From Chthonomonas calidirosea T49 (lineage in GTDB: Bacteria > Armatimonadota > Chthonomonadetes > Chthonomonadales > Chthonomonadaceae): DNA of 64,000 bases. Positions 32,727-40,050 of the stretch are shown here, in pieces. How positions within the stretch are numbered: position 1 is the first letter of the stretch; every line of letters starts with the position of its first letter. Location: assembly GCF_000427095.1 (NCBI RefSeq), contig NC_021487.1, forward strand, positions 2,052,674-2,116,673, in the 5' to 3' direction. The translations under genes were made by a program, and so were the position numbers. The notes under the pieces were generated by a model. That model worked only from the letters and a program-made list of their open reading frames with translations. It was not told the origin of the DNA and made no database searches.

Positions 32727-34877
32727 TTAACATTCCCGACGCATTCCTCGAGTCAGATCGGCTAGCAAAGGCGGACGATGGAGCATCAGGGCGTGGCTAT
32801 CTAATTGCCTCAAGGTCAGATCGGGATAAGAAGAGAGATCGCCCCATTTGTAAAAAAAGCGGAACCGGAACCGATGGACTCCTCTGTCTGACAGTTCGGC
32901 ACGAGCAGAGGTACCAGGATGCGGATCGTGGTGCGCCATAAGCGCGTTGCGTAGGAGGGTTAGTCGTACGCGCTCCGAGGTGGCATCGGCAGCAAAAACG
33001 TCCGGACAGACGATTCCTAACTGGGAACCATCGTCAAGGAGAATCAACATGGCATCACGGATCGGCCGTTCAGCTCCATCATTCGCCCGCTCTAACCATC
33101 CTCCAGGAATACCATCGTATCGCCTTACTGCCGGGCAAGGAAGGGGGATAACAAGTTTAAGCACCTTCCTCGGTTCCATCCAACAGAGGCTGAGACGTAG
33201 TTCCACAAACTCTTCTCCTACATATACACGCCACTCGGCCCTTATAGGACTTGAGCAAAGTTGCCCCTCTTGAAGGAACGACCCCAGAAGAGGTCCTCGA
33301 TCCAAGACGACAGGCTCTTCCCATAACGCTTTTCCGATAGGCTGTTCGACATAGCGGTCGATTCCATGAGACCACGTATCTGTAGGATCCTCCAAAAGGT
33401 CGAGATCGGGCGCTCGTAACGATAGAGAGTCGTTGAACTGAAGGCGCTTAGCGCTACAGCCCACCCCGCAATCGTTACAAATTACATGTTCGCTTATCGT
33501 AATTCCCGATGTTACTGCAGCAGGTGTTGCATTGGGCACGATGCGTGCGACGGTTCGTACCTCGCACGGCTGTAAACGTGTCCGAAAAAGCAGGCGGGTA
33601 AGCCCGTGTGAACAGGCTTCTGGCTCCATAAGCTGAAAGGGGATCGGCTGTCCTTCCGTATCCACAAGCTGCATATTTGCAGGCCATGCCTGCCAGTCGA
33701 GCCAAGGCTCATGCTCGATGTAGCCCTCGAAGGGACTATCGGAGGCGTTCATCGCGATAACTCTTTGGCACTCATCTGCAGCAAACGTTTGAAGGCGTTT
33801 GCGTAACTCAATGTGCAGCGCTTCCTCCGCATCAGCCGTAGCCGCTCCAACCTGTTCGAGGATCGTTGGATAAGCGGAAGGAATGCACGTACCTCCTAAG
33901 GTGTCGTGAAAGTGAGCGAAGCAGACGCGCTGCCAAGCGCGCCCATATTGCGCGCTTGAAGCGCCGTTTCGAGGCTCCTGCCAATCTGTTAGGAGGAGCT
34001 CGGCTTGTCGCAAGCGATGCTCGGCTCTCCTAATAGCAGTTTTAATAGGCCGATACACACTATAGCAGCCAATAGCATGGTGTTGAAGTTCGCCGGTTAC
34101 AAGGGGTAGACGCTCGCGCTGCGCAGATATAGCCTCAAAAAACCGACGAGGAGAAGAGAAGATCATTCGCCAGCCAGAGATGGCTGTTGCGTGCTTCCTA
34201 CACCAGGCAATTTGGCGCTCTGTGGGGCCGCCGCCATGATCGCCCAAACCCACAAAGCACATTGTGTGCTCTATGCCATCCGGTAGTTCGGAGAGCGCGG
34301 CCTTCACATGCTCCAAAGTAATATCGCGCGTTGTATAAGCACGCGCAATGCGAAAGACCGTAATCTCCGGATCGCCTTCAAACCCACGCCAACGGAAAAG
34401 ACGGGCAGGCAGGGGCATCTCGTGTTCTTGAGGACGCATCATCACATAGCAGTCTTGGCCGAATTTCCTCAAGAGTCTTGGTAACGTGGCGGCATGGCCG
34501 AAGGAGTCGATATTATAAGCAACACGCGGGAAAAAGCCGAACTTCTCTTCTAAGTAGCGCCTGCCGAGAACGATCTGTTTTTCAAGCCCCCAAATGCTCG
34601 GCAGATTGCAGTCCGGTTGAATCCACCATCCTCCGGCGATCTCCCAACGCCCCTCTTGTACATAAAGGCGGATTCGCTCAAACAGCTTTGGGTCTATCTG
34701 CTCTACTTGGTAGAAAGCCCATGCTTCGCCTTGTGTGAAGATCAGATCAGGGTGCGCCTCAAGTTGTTCGCAGGCACTCCGTAACGTCGCCAGCACCTCA
34801 TCCAGTCCAGCTTGCCAAGGCCATAGCCAAACGGGGTCTATATGGGCATTGAAAACCAGGTGGATGATCCTCTCCAA
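32727..34877 (-). CDS. GH38 alpha-mannosidase-like glycoside hydrolase
   Basis: 716 residues, no signal peptide. The catalytic domain carries FNAHIDPVWLWPWQAG (metal ligands His12 and Asp14), WWIQPDCNLPS (Asp89) and AYNIDSFGHAATLP with the expected nucleophile Asp124. A three-helix bundle region (residues about 270-350, HFHDTLGGTC) and a C-terminal beta-sandwich follow. GH38 enzymes retain configuration and remove alpha-mannose residues with a zinc ion. At 716 residues it is shorter than the approximately 850-1000 of typical bacterial GH38. Start is TTG 34877 with GGAGG eight bases upstream. Follows PhyH after 57 bases and precedes the Gfo/Idh gene. Confidence 0.85.
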   Translation of the reverse strand: MERIIHLVFNAHIDPVWLWPWQAGLDEVLATLRSACEQLEAHPDLIFTQGEAWAFYQVEQIDPKLFERIRLYVQEGRWEIAGGWWIQPDCNLPSIWGLEKQIVLGRRYLEEKFGFFPRVAYNIDSFGHAATLPRLLRKFGQDCYVMMRPQEHEMPLPARLFRWRGFEGDPEITVFRIARAYTTRDITLEHVKAALSELPDGIEHTMCFVGLGDHGGGPTERQIAWCRKHATAISGWRMIFSSPRRFFEAISAQRERLPLVTGELQHHAIGCYSVYRPIKTAIRRAEHRLRQAELLLTDWQEPRNGASSAQYGRAWQRVCFAHFHDTLGGTCIPSAYPTILEQVGAATADAEEALHIELRKRLQTFAADECQRVIAMNASDSPFEGYIEHEPWLDWQAWPANMQLVDTEGQPIPFQLMEPEACSHGLTRLLFRTRLQPCEVRTVARIVPNATPAAVTSGITISEHVICNDCGVGCSAKRLQFNDSLSLRAPDLDLLEDPTDTWSHGIDRYVEQPIGKALWEEPVVLDRGPLLGSFLQEGQLCSSPIRAEWRVYVGEEFVELRLSLCWMEPRKVLKLVIPLPCPAVRRYDGIPGGWLERANDGAERPIRDAMLILLDDGSQLGIVCPDVFAADATSERVRLTLLRNALMAHHDPHPGTSARAELSDRGVHRFRFRFFYKWGDLSSYPDLTLRQLDSHALMLHRPPLLADLTRGMRREC

Positions 34878-34934
34878 CCGCCTTTCCTCCTTTTAAAAGC
34901 TCTCATACCAACTCATTTGCCTCCTATTGCAGAT

Positions 34935-35846
34935 TTAGCTGCGCATGGGATGATAAGTGCGGAAGCCGCGTACCATTAGACCCTTTTGGTTCTCTTTGCG
35001 TGCCTCGGCAGCGCGCTTTTCGGCCTCCTGACGGTTCTCTACCGTCGTTGCCCCTATAATCACATAGTCCTCGGCAGCGCGGTAACGATGGATAAACACG
35101 GGGCGGGGCTTGTTGGAGCGATTCACCTGCGAGCCGTGAATAGTGCGCACGTGGAAGAAGATGGAATCGCCTGCCTCCCCGATAATGGGTAGCGTGCGCT
35201 CCCATGGCCAATCGCGCTCGTCAAGGCCGAGATGGGAAAAGGTGTCTATGTGGGGCAGCGTACCTAGCCGATGCGAACCGGGCACCACATGCAAAGCTCC
35301 ATTAACCAAGTCGGTATCCACCACATAGCTCAAACAGGCCACAGGCCCTTCGTAACGATGCTCGAAGTAGGCCGAATCCTGATGAAGGTTTTTAGGATGC
35401 CCGCCAACCGGCTCTTTATAGAGACACTGTCCGTTTATGAACAGCTCGATGTTAGGGCCAAGAATAGCCTCGGCGATATCTAGGACACGTTCGTCGAAAG
35501 CACTGCGGAAAAAAGCGGCACTGGTGGTGTAGTTGAACGCCAAAACCATGATCTGCTTATCGCGCGGGAAGTTGGGCGGGGCTGGCAGAAAGAGGGTTCC
35601 ATCGGGTGTTACCCATCCCTCAGGAACCTTCACCGCCTGTTCCAGCAGCGCAATGGCCTGTTGTGCGGCCGCTTCGATATCCCGTTGTATCTCGAGCAAG
35701 TAGGGCTTCATAAGCCCTCGAACTACGAAACAGCCGTGCGTGTGGTAAAGAGCTGCCGCCTTCTGCGGGTCGAGCGTATCGGCGTGCAGCTCAATATCCT
35801 CCACGCGCATGGTTGTGGGTTGGAAAGTTGCAGCAGATAGGGTCAT
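34935..35846 (-). CDS. Phytanoyl-CoA dioxygenase (PhyH) family protein
   Basis: 303 residues. A 2-oxoglutarate/iron(II) oxygenase fold: iron ligands in HQDSAYFEH (His155, Asp157) with the distal His probably in RTIHGSQVNRSNKPR, whose Arg would bind 2-oxoglutarate. LINGALHVVPGSH-like text (DLVNGALHVVPGSHRLG) forms the family's conserved strand. Bacterial PhyH proteins hydroxylate varied small molecules; substrate unknown. ATG 35846 has TAGGAGGTG at six bases. It sits between ThuA and GH38 in one direction; a strong hairpin lies just upstream of its ribosome site. Confidence 0.85.
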   Translation of the reverse strand: MTLSAATFQPTTMRVEDIELHADTLDPQKAAALYHTHGCFVVRGLMKPYLLEIQRDIEAAAQQAIALLEQAVKVPEGWVTPDGTLFLPAPPNFPRDKQIMVLAFNYTTSAAFFRSAFDERVLDIAEAILGPNIELFINGQCLYKEPVGGHPKNLHQDSAYFEHRYEGPVACLSYVVDTDLVNGALHVVPGSHRLGTLPHIDTFSHLGLDERDWPWERTLPIIGEAGDSIFFHVRTIHGSQVNRSNKPRPVFIHRYRAAEDYVIIGATTVENRQEAEKRAAEARKENQKGLMVRGFRTYHPMRS

Positions 35847-35870
35847 ATCTCTCACCTCCTAAAGAGTTAA

Positions 35871-35890
35871 GGAGGGCCTTTCGGCCCTCC
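35871..35890 (-). terminator. Hairpin between ThuA and PhyH genes
   Basis: A perfect 8-bp stem (35871-35878 with 35883-35890, GGAGGGCC type) with a four-base loop, followed on the minus strand by TTAACTCTTT. It lies between the ThuA stop (35909) and the PhyH ribosome site, so it may end the ThuA transcript or only reduce read-through. Confidence 0.6.
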
Positions 35891-35908
35891 GCTCACAAAC
35901 CGATGGTG

Positions 35909-36820
35909 TTATTTCCCTGCTGTAGAAAGAGGGGGGCTGGGTTTTGTGTTGGCGTGAGCAAGACCTAGGGCAAAGCGAATGCCGCCTAAAATCAGCTGCT
36001 GATAGAGCGGATCGTGCCACATCTCTTGTCGGTGGCCAAGCACGGTATAGAAGACACGCCCCTTGCCGTAACTCTTGCACCATGCGATGAGATGGTCGCC
36101 CGGCTTACCGGCATCGGGGCTGCCATCGTTCGGGTAGTGGTTCATGGAGAGAATAACGTGTACTTTGGTGCGATCGTTGTTCTTGAGAATGTACATCTCG
36201 TCAAAGACGAGCCAGGTGTGGTCGTAAACCACACTATGGCCCTGCTGCAGCTGTTCAACCGGCGTATTAGGCCCTCCACCAGCCTTTTCTCCCTCCGCTA
36301 TCAGCTCGCGAATGCCGGGGAAGTGGGTATCTTCAATGTGGATATCGGCAACACTCTGCGCATGATGGGTGAGGAATTCACCACCTAACATCTGAATGTA
36401 CTCCGAAACCCCATCCTGCTGGCCAGGCCAAGTGTGGAAGGTATCGCTGGCTGAATGCATCCCCACAAATCCGTGTCCGTCTTTGATATAGTCGAGGAAA
36501 CCTTGCGGATCGGGTAGCGGCAGCACACCGGTGGTGTTGGCAAACACCACCGCGTCGTACTTTTTGAGGGCTTCCGGAGTCATCTTCTCCTGCATCTCCT
36601 CATCGGTGCGCACGAAATCGGTGTCCCACTCACCGGTCTTCTCCCCCAACATCTGGATCACCTGCTCCGCCACGGGGATGCTATCGTGCCGAAAGCCTTT
36701 AGTGACGGTAACAACCAAAAGGTGCTTCATAGGTTTTGCTCCATGCGGTGTTGCGTTACTGACTGCGGTTCCCAGTGTAAAACAGAGGAGAACCGCCCCG
36801 AGGCTGTACCAAAGCTTCAT
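35909..36820 (-). CDS. ThuA-like domain secreted protein
   Basis: 303 residues. Signal peptide of about 23 residues (YSLGAVLLCFTLGTAVSNA). The rest is one ThuA domain (glutamine-amidotransferase-like fold, trehalose-utilisation family): HLLVVTVTKGFRHDSIP, KYDAVVFANTTGVLPLP, GHGFVGMHSASDTFHTWP, LVFDEMYILKNND, and GKGRVFYTVLGHRQEMW at the end. The family has no agreed catalytic activity; members often lie beside sugar oxidoreductases, as here. It is first in the ThuA - PhyH - GH38 - Gfo direction and has a perfect consensus promoter. AAGGAG lies eight bases before ATG 36820. Confidence 0.85.
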   Translation of the reverse strand: MKLWYSLGAVLLCFTLGTAVSNATPHGAKPMKHLLVVTVTKGFRHDSIPVAEQVIQMLGEKTGEWDTDFVRTDEEMQEKMTPEALKKYDAVVFANTTGVLPLPDPQGFLDYIKDGHGFVGMHSASDTFHTWPGQQDGVSEYIQMLGGEFLTHHAQSVADIHIEDTHFPGIRELIAEGEKAGGGPNTPVEQLQQGHSVVYDHTWLVFDEMYILKNNDRTKVHVILSMNHYPNDGSPDAGKPGDHLIAWCKSYGKGRVFYTVLGHRQEMWHDPLYQQLILGGIRFALGLAHANTKPSPPLSTAGK

Positions 36821-36881
36821 CTCTTTTACTCCTTGTTCTGGCTAAAAACTCCGTTCTCTACGAGCGGAACCTACGAGAGTC

Positions 36882-36910
36882 ATTATAGAGGGATCGAACC
36901 GATCTGTCAA
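36882..36910 (-). promoter_or_regulatory. Perfect sigma70 consensus promoter for the ThuA gene
   Basis: Minus strand: TTGACA (36910-36905), 17-base spacer, TATAAT (36887-36882). Both hexamers match the consensus exactly. The transcript would start near 36875, giving a leader of about 55 bases before ATG 36820. Confidence 0.88.
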
Positions 36911-37154
36911 TAGGGACATAACAAGAAGTCGGTTACTGCTTTCTAAGAGACAGCTTGTCCCTTGAGAGAATCGAGGGATGCTCCCTCGGAACATGATGCC
37001 CGGCCGATAGGGCAGCCAATGCCCCCTTTAAGGCGGCATTGACGGCAGCGTTAACTTGAAAGTCTAGCGCACGATGGCTGAGACAATCGGACTGATATGG
37101 AGGACACTCTCCATATCACCTCAAACGCACAGGCCCCGCCTCATGCTTACTATG
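36911..37154. other. Gene-free stretch between ThuA promoter and PepSY terminator
   Basis: No supported gene. The stretch at 36821-37211 as a whole holds the ThuA leader and promoter on its left and the PepSY terminator on its right. Nothing else was recognised. Confidence 0.4.
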
Positions 37155-37186
37155 GAGAAAAGCAGATGGGAACCCTCCCATCTGCT
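37153..37186 (-). terminator. Rho-independent terminator of the PepSY gene
   Basis: Perfect 11-bp stem (37161-37171 with 37176-37186) with a four-base loop, followed on the minus strand by CTTTTCTCC. It begins 25 bases after the PepSY stop. Confidence 0.75.
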
Positions 37187-37211
37187 TGCACAACGCGTGA
37201 ATGGAGAGGAG

Positions 37212-37601
37212 TTAGGGCTTTTTCGGGGATTTTGGAGAGCGATGGGCATTGGCTCTAGCCTTATCCGCTTTCGCTTCTGCCCTTTCCTTGGCAGCCGTTG
37301 TTACCTCCACACTGTCTATTTTGCCCGTCTTCGCATCCACCATCACCTCTCGCAAGGTTTTGCCCGAGCGCACCATCACGCTATACTGCCAAACTCCCTC
37401 CTCATTTTCCAAAGCTACCTTACCGACGACGCGGCCGTGATAGCGTTTCAGCGCGATCTGTTTTGCTTGAGCCGCGCTTATTTTGGCCATAGGGGCAGCA
37501 TGCTTTGTACGAGTAGGATGTTTTTGCGCAAGCGCAACCGTAGAGAGCATGATCGCCGCTCCAAAGGTAAACATCAACCCAAGAGTCGATCGTAACGACA
37601 C
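37212..37601 (-). CDS. Secreted PepSY-domain protein
   Basis: 129 residues. Signal peptide (SLRSTLGLMFTFGAAIMLSTVALAQ, residues 2-26). A single PepSY domain follows: KISAAQAKQIALKRYHGRVVGKVALENEEGVWQYSVMV, then LREVMVDAKTGKIDSVEV. The C-terminal 30 residues are Lys/Ala-rich (KERAEAKADKARAN) and probably helical. PepSY domains occur as protease inhibitors or as small periplasmic binding modules; the exact role is unknown. Start is GTG 37601 with AGGAG nine bases upstream. Divergent from the GH13 gene. Confidence 0.78.
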   Translation of the reverse strand: MSLRSTLGLMFTFGAAIMLSTVALAQKHPTRTKHAAPMAKISAAQAKQIALKRYHGRVVGKVALENEEGVWQYSVMVRSGKTLREVMVDAKTGKIDSVEVTTAAKERAEAKADKARANAHRSPKSPKKP

Positions 37602-37722
37602 CCTAATTGACTCCTTTCTTTTCGGATGGTCTATCCATTATATAAGAGCATCTCTTAGAAGAACCCTAAAGCTATCTGAGAATTCTTTCAGGTTACCGAG
37701 TTGGAACGTAGATGCCACCGGT

Positions 37723-37752
37723 TTGTTCTCGTACCGCTCTCTTTGGTACAAT
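37723..37752 (+). promoter_or_regulatory. Promoter immediately before the GH13 gene, leaderless transcript likely
   Basis: TTGTTC (37723-37728), 18-base spacer, TACAAT (37747-37752). Only six bases separate the -10 box from ATG 37759, so transcription would start at or next to the start codon. No Shine-Dalgarno is present. Confidence 0.6.
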
Positions 37753-37758
37753 ATCTTC

Positions 37759-40050
37759 ATGTATCAGCAGTGGTTTCCGAAACGCCGCTTTGTAGCGATT
37801 GCCCAAGGAGCAACGCTCGGTTGGATATTGGCACAAGCCGGTCTACAGCCGGTAAAAGCCCTGCATCACCCACAAGTCACAACACAAGCCATGCCCCCTT
37901 CCAAAGCGCCTTTTACACGTGCCATTACTTTCCGTTACGTCCCAACCCAACCGGCTCAAACTGTGTGCGTGGCCGGCACCTTCAACGACTGGAATAAGTC
38001 CTCCTACCCGCTAAAACTCCAGCCAGATGGCAAAACATGGGTCGGCACCTACGCCATTCCGCCAGGGGTCTACTACTACCGCTTCGTTATTAACGGTGAT
38101 ACATGGGTCAGCGACCCTAATGCCCCCGGCGTAGACGATGGCAACTCCAACATCAACTCCTTGCTCGTAGTAGAACCAGAAGACTACGATCGGTATCCAG
38201 CTCGCGTAGGCGATGGTGTCATCACCCCCTCCGCCGTTCTCCACCACCCCGATCGATCCGACATCACTCGGCTTGGAGAGCGCCGCTTTGCGTTTGCGCT
38301 TCGCACACGCCATAACGATGTGGCCCAATGTTTTGTTCTCCTCGAGAAGGCAAATGGTGAGGTCACCGCTCATCCTATGGAGATCGTGCTTAAAGACCCC
38401 CTATACGACCGCTGGAGGGGCAGCGTGGACATTCCATCTCTTAAACCGATACACTACGCTTTTCTCCTAAAGGATGGCCCTACCACGTTGCGCTACGATG
38501 CCTCCGGACACTTGGCGGCTGCAAACACACCCCCACGTTGGTTTACTCTGCAACCTACTGCCTACCCTCTTCTGGTAACGCCCCTATGGCCTCGTGACGC
38601 CGTTTTCTACCAGATTTTCCCCGACCGTTTTGCCAATGGCGACCCCTCCAACGACGGGCCCGATGTGCAACCGTGGGGCTCTAAACCTACCGGAACCAAT
38701 CGCATGGGCGGCGACCTGATGGGCGTTTTACAGCACCTTGACTATCTCAAAGATTTAGGCATTAACGCTATCTACTTTAATCCCCTGTTCACCGCGCGCA
38801 GCAACCATGGGTATGATACTACCGACTACTACCATGTTGATCCACGATTTGGTACTAACGCTCTGCTCCGCAAGCTCGTGGATAGGGTACACGCCATGGG
38901 CTGGCACGTGATCCTCGACGGGGTATTCAATCATACCGGCATAGACTTTTTTGCATTCAAAAGCCTTCGAGAGGAGGGCCCGCGCTCCCCTTACCGCGAC
39001 TGGTACTTCATCTACAAATTCCCCATTGTAGTTGCCGAAGGACAGCGAACCTATGAAGGCTGGTTCGGAGTGCCTTGGCTACCTAAATTGAACCAGGCGA
39101 ACCCGGCCACACGCGATTACTTCCTGCATGTTGGCACCTACTGGATACGCGAGGCGCATATAGACGGTTGGCGTCTCGATGCTGCCGACCAGGTGGTGCC
39201 CTCTTTCTGGAAAGCGTTTCGTAAAGCGGTGAAAAGTGCTAATCCCAACGCCTATCTTGTGGGCGAAATTTGGGGCGACGCGCATGCCTGGCTACAGGGC
39301 GATGAGTTCGATAGCGTGATGGACTACCCGTGGCGTGCCGCCGTGCTCGACTTCTTTGTGTTCGACACCAGCTCACCCTCTCGCTTCGACCAACAGCTTG
39401 CTCAAATCCGCGATTCCTACCCACCTGCCGCTAATGCCGTTCTCTTTAACCTGCTTGGCAGCCATGATACCGTGCGCCTTCGCACGCTTTGCCAAGATAA
39501 TTGGCCTAAGGAACGCCAAGCCGTCCTTTTCCAGATGACCTACCCCGGCACGCCTTGTGTCTACTACGGAGACGAGATCGGCATGGAGGGCGGTAAAGAT
39601 CCCGACGATCGACGTTGCATGGAGTGGAACCCGAAAAAGTGGAACCGCACCATCCTTCAGTTCTTTAAACAGGCCATTGCCCTACGTCGCAATACTCCTG
39701 CCCTACGCTATGGCGATTATCGGACGATCATCGCTGATGATGCCAGTGGGCTATTCGGCTTTGAGCGCACTTGGCAGCGGAGTCGCGTTCTCGTGCTGTT
39801 CAATCGAAGCGACCGGAGCCTTCAGCAAACCCTCCCTCTCAACGAACCACCCCAAAGCCGGCTTTCCTCTATGCACAACTTCCTTCGTACGCTCCTTGCC
39901 ACAAATCGTGCGAGGGCCACATGGAAAGACAATCTTTTGCAGATTCAGCTGGGACCACGTGGAGCTATTGTGCTGGAGACCCAACAAGCTCCTAAAGAGC
40001 CTGCACGCACCGTGTTAAGCGCTAAAACTCGAAGCCGAGTTGGGCGATGA
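37759..40050 (+). CDS. Secreted GH13 alpha-amylase-family enzyme (neopullulanase/cyclomaltodextrinase type)
   Basis: 763 residues. Signal peptide near 1-35. A glycogen-binding E-set/CBM48-like domain (about 52-140; VCVAGTFNDWNKSSYPLKL, PPGVYYYRFVINGDTW) precedes a second beta domain (about 160-265) and the catalytic barrel. GH13 conserved regions: DGVFNHTG (I), IDGWRLDAADQV with nucleophile Asp474 (II), VGEIWGD with acid/base Glu503 (III), and LLGSHDT with Asp570 (IV). FYQIFPDRFANGDPSNDG and YGDEIGMEGGKDPDDRRCMEW are typical of neopullulanase/CDase enzymes, acting on maltodextrins or cyclodextrins outside the cytoplasm. The frame extends upstream to 37483, but ATG 37759 gives the signal peptide and matches the promoter. 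Its 3' end overlaps the next gene by 29 bases, tail to tail. Confidence 0.9.
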   Translation: MYQQWFPKRRFVAIAQGATLGWILAQAGLQPVKALHHPQVTTQAMPPSKAPFTRAITFRYVPTQPAQTVCVAGTFNDWNKSSYPLKLQPDGKTWVGTYAIPPGVYYYRFVINGDTWVSDPNAPGVDDGNSNINSLLVVEPEDYDRYPARVGDGVITPSAVLHHPDRSDITRLGERRFAFALRTRHNDVAQCFVLLEKANGEVTAHPMEIVLKDPLYDRWRGSVDIPSLKPIHYAFLLKDGPTTLRYDASGHLAAANTPPRWFTLQPTAYPLLVTPLWPRDAVFYQIFPDRFANGDPSNDGPDVQPWGSKPTGTNRMGGDLMGVLQHLDYLKDLGINAIYFNPLFTARSNHGYDTTDYYHVDPRFGTNALLRKLVDRVHAMGWHVILDGVFNHTGIDFFAFKSLREEGPRSPYRDWYFIYKFPIVVAEGQRTYEGWFGVPWLPKLNQANPATRDYFLHVGTYWIREAHIDGWRLDAADQVVPSFWKAFRKAVKSANPNAYLVGEIWGDAHAWLQGDEFDSVMDYPWRAAVLDFFVFDTSSPSRFDQQLAQIRDSYPPAANAVLFNLLGSHDTVRLRTLCQDNWPKERQAVLFQMTYPGTPCVYYGDEIGMEGGKDPDDRRCMEWNPKKWNRTILQFFKQAIALRRNTPALRYGDYRTIIADDASGLFGFERTWQRSRVLVLFNRSDRSLQQTLPLNEPPQSRLSSMHNFLRTLLATNRARATWKDNLLQIQLGPRGAIVLETQQAPKEPARTVLSAKTRSRVGR

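Noticed and set aside
36888-36904. GGTTCGATCCC on the minus strand, resembling a tRNA T-loop
   Set aside because: It is the spacer of a perfect -35/-10 promoter, and no acceptor stem, anticodon arm or CCA surrounds it.
37483-37758. Upstream extension of the GH13 frame
   Set aside because: It runs opposite the PepSY gene, lacks a signal peptide at its start, and includes the promoter at 37723-37752.
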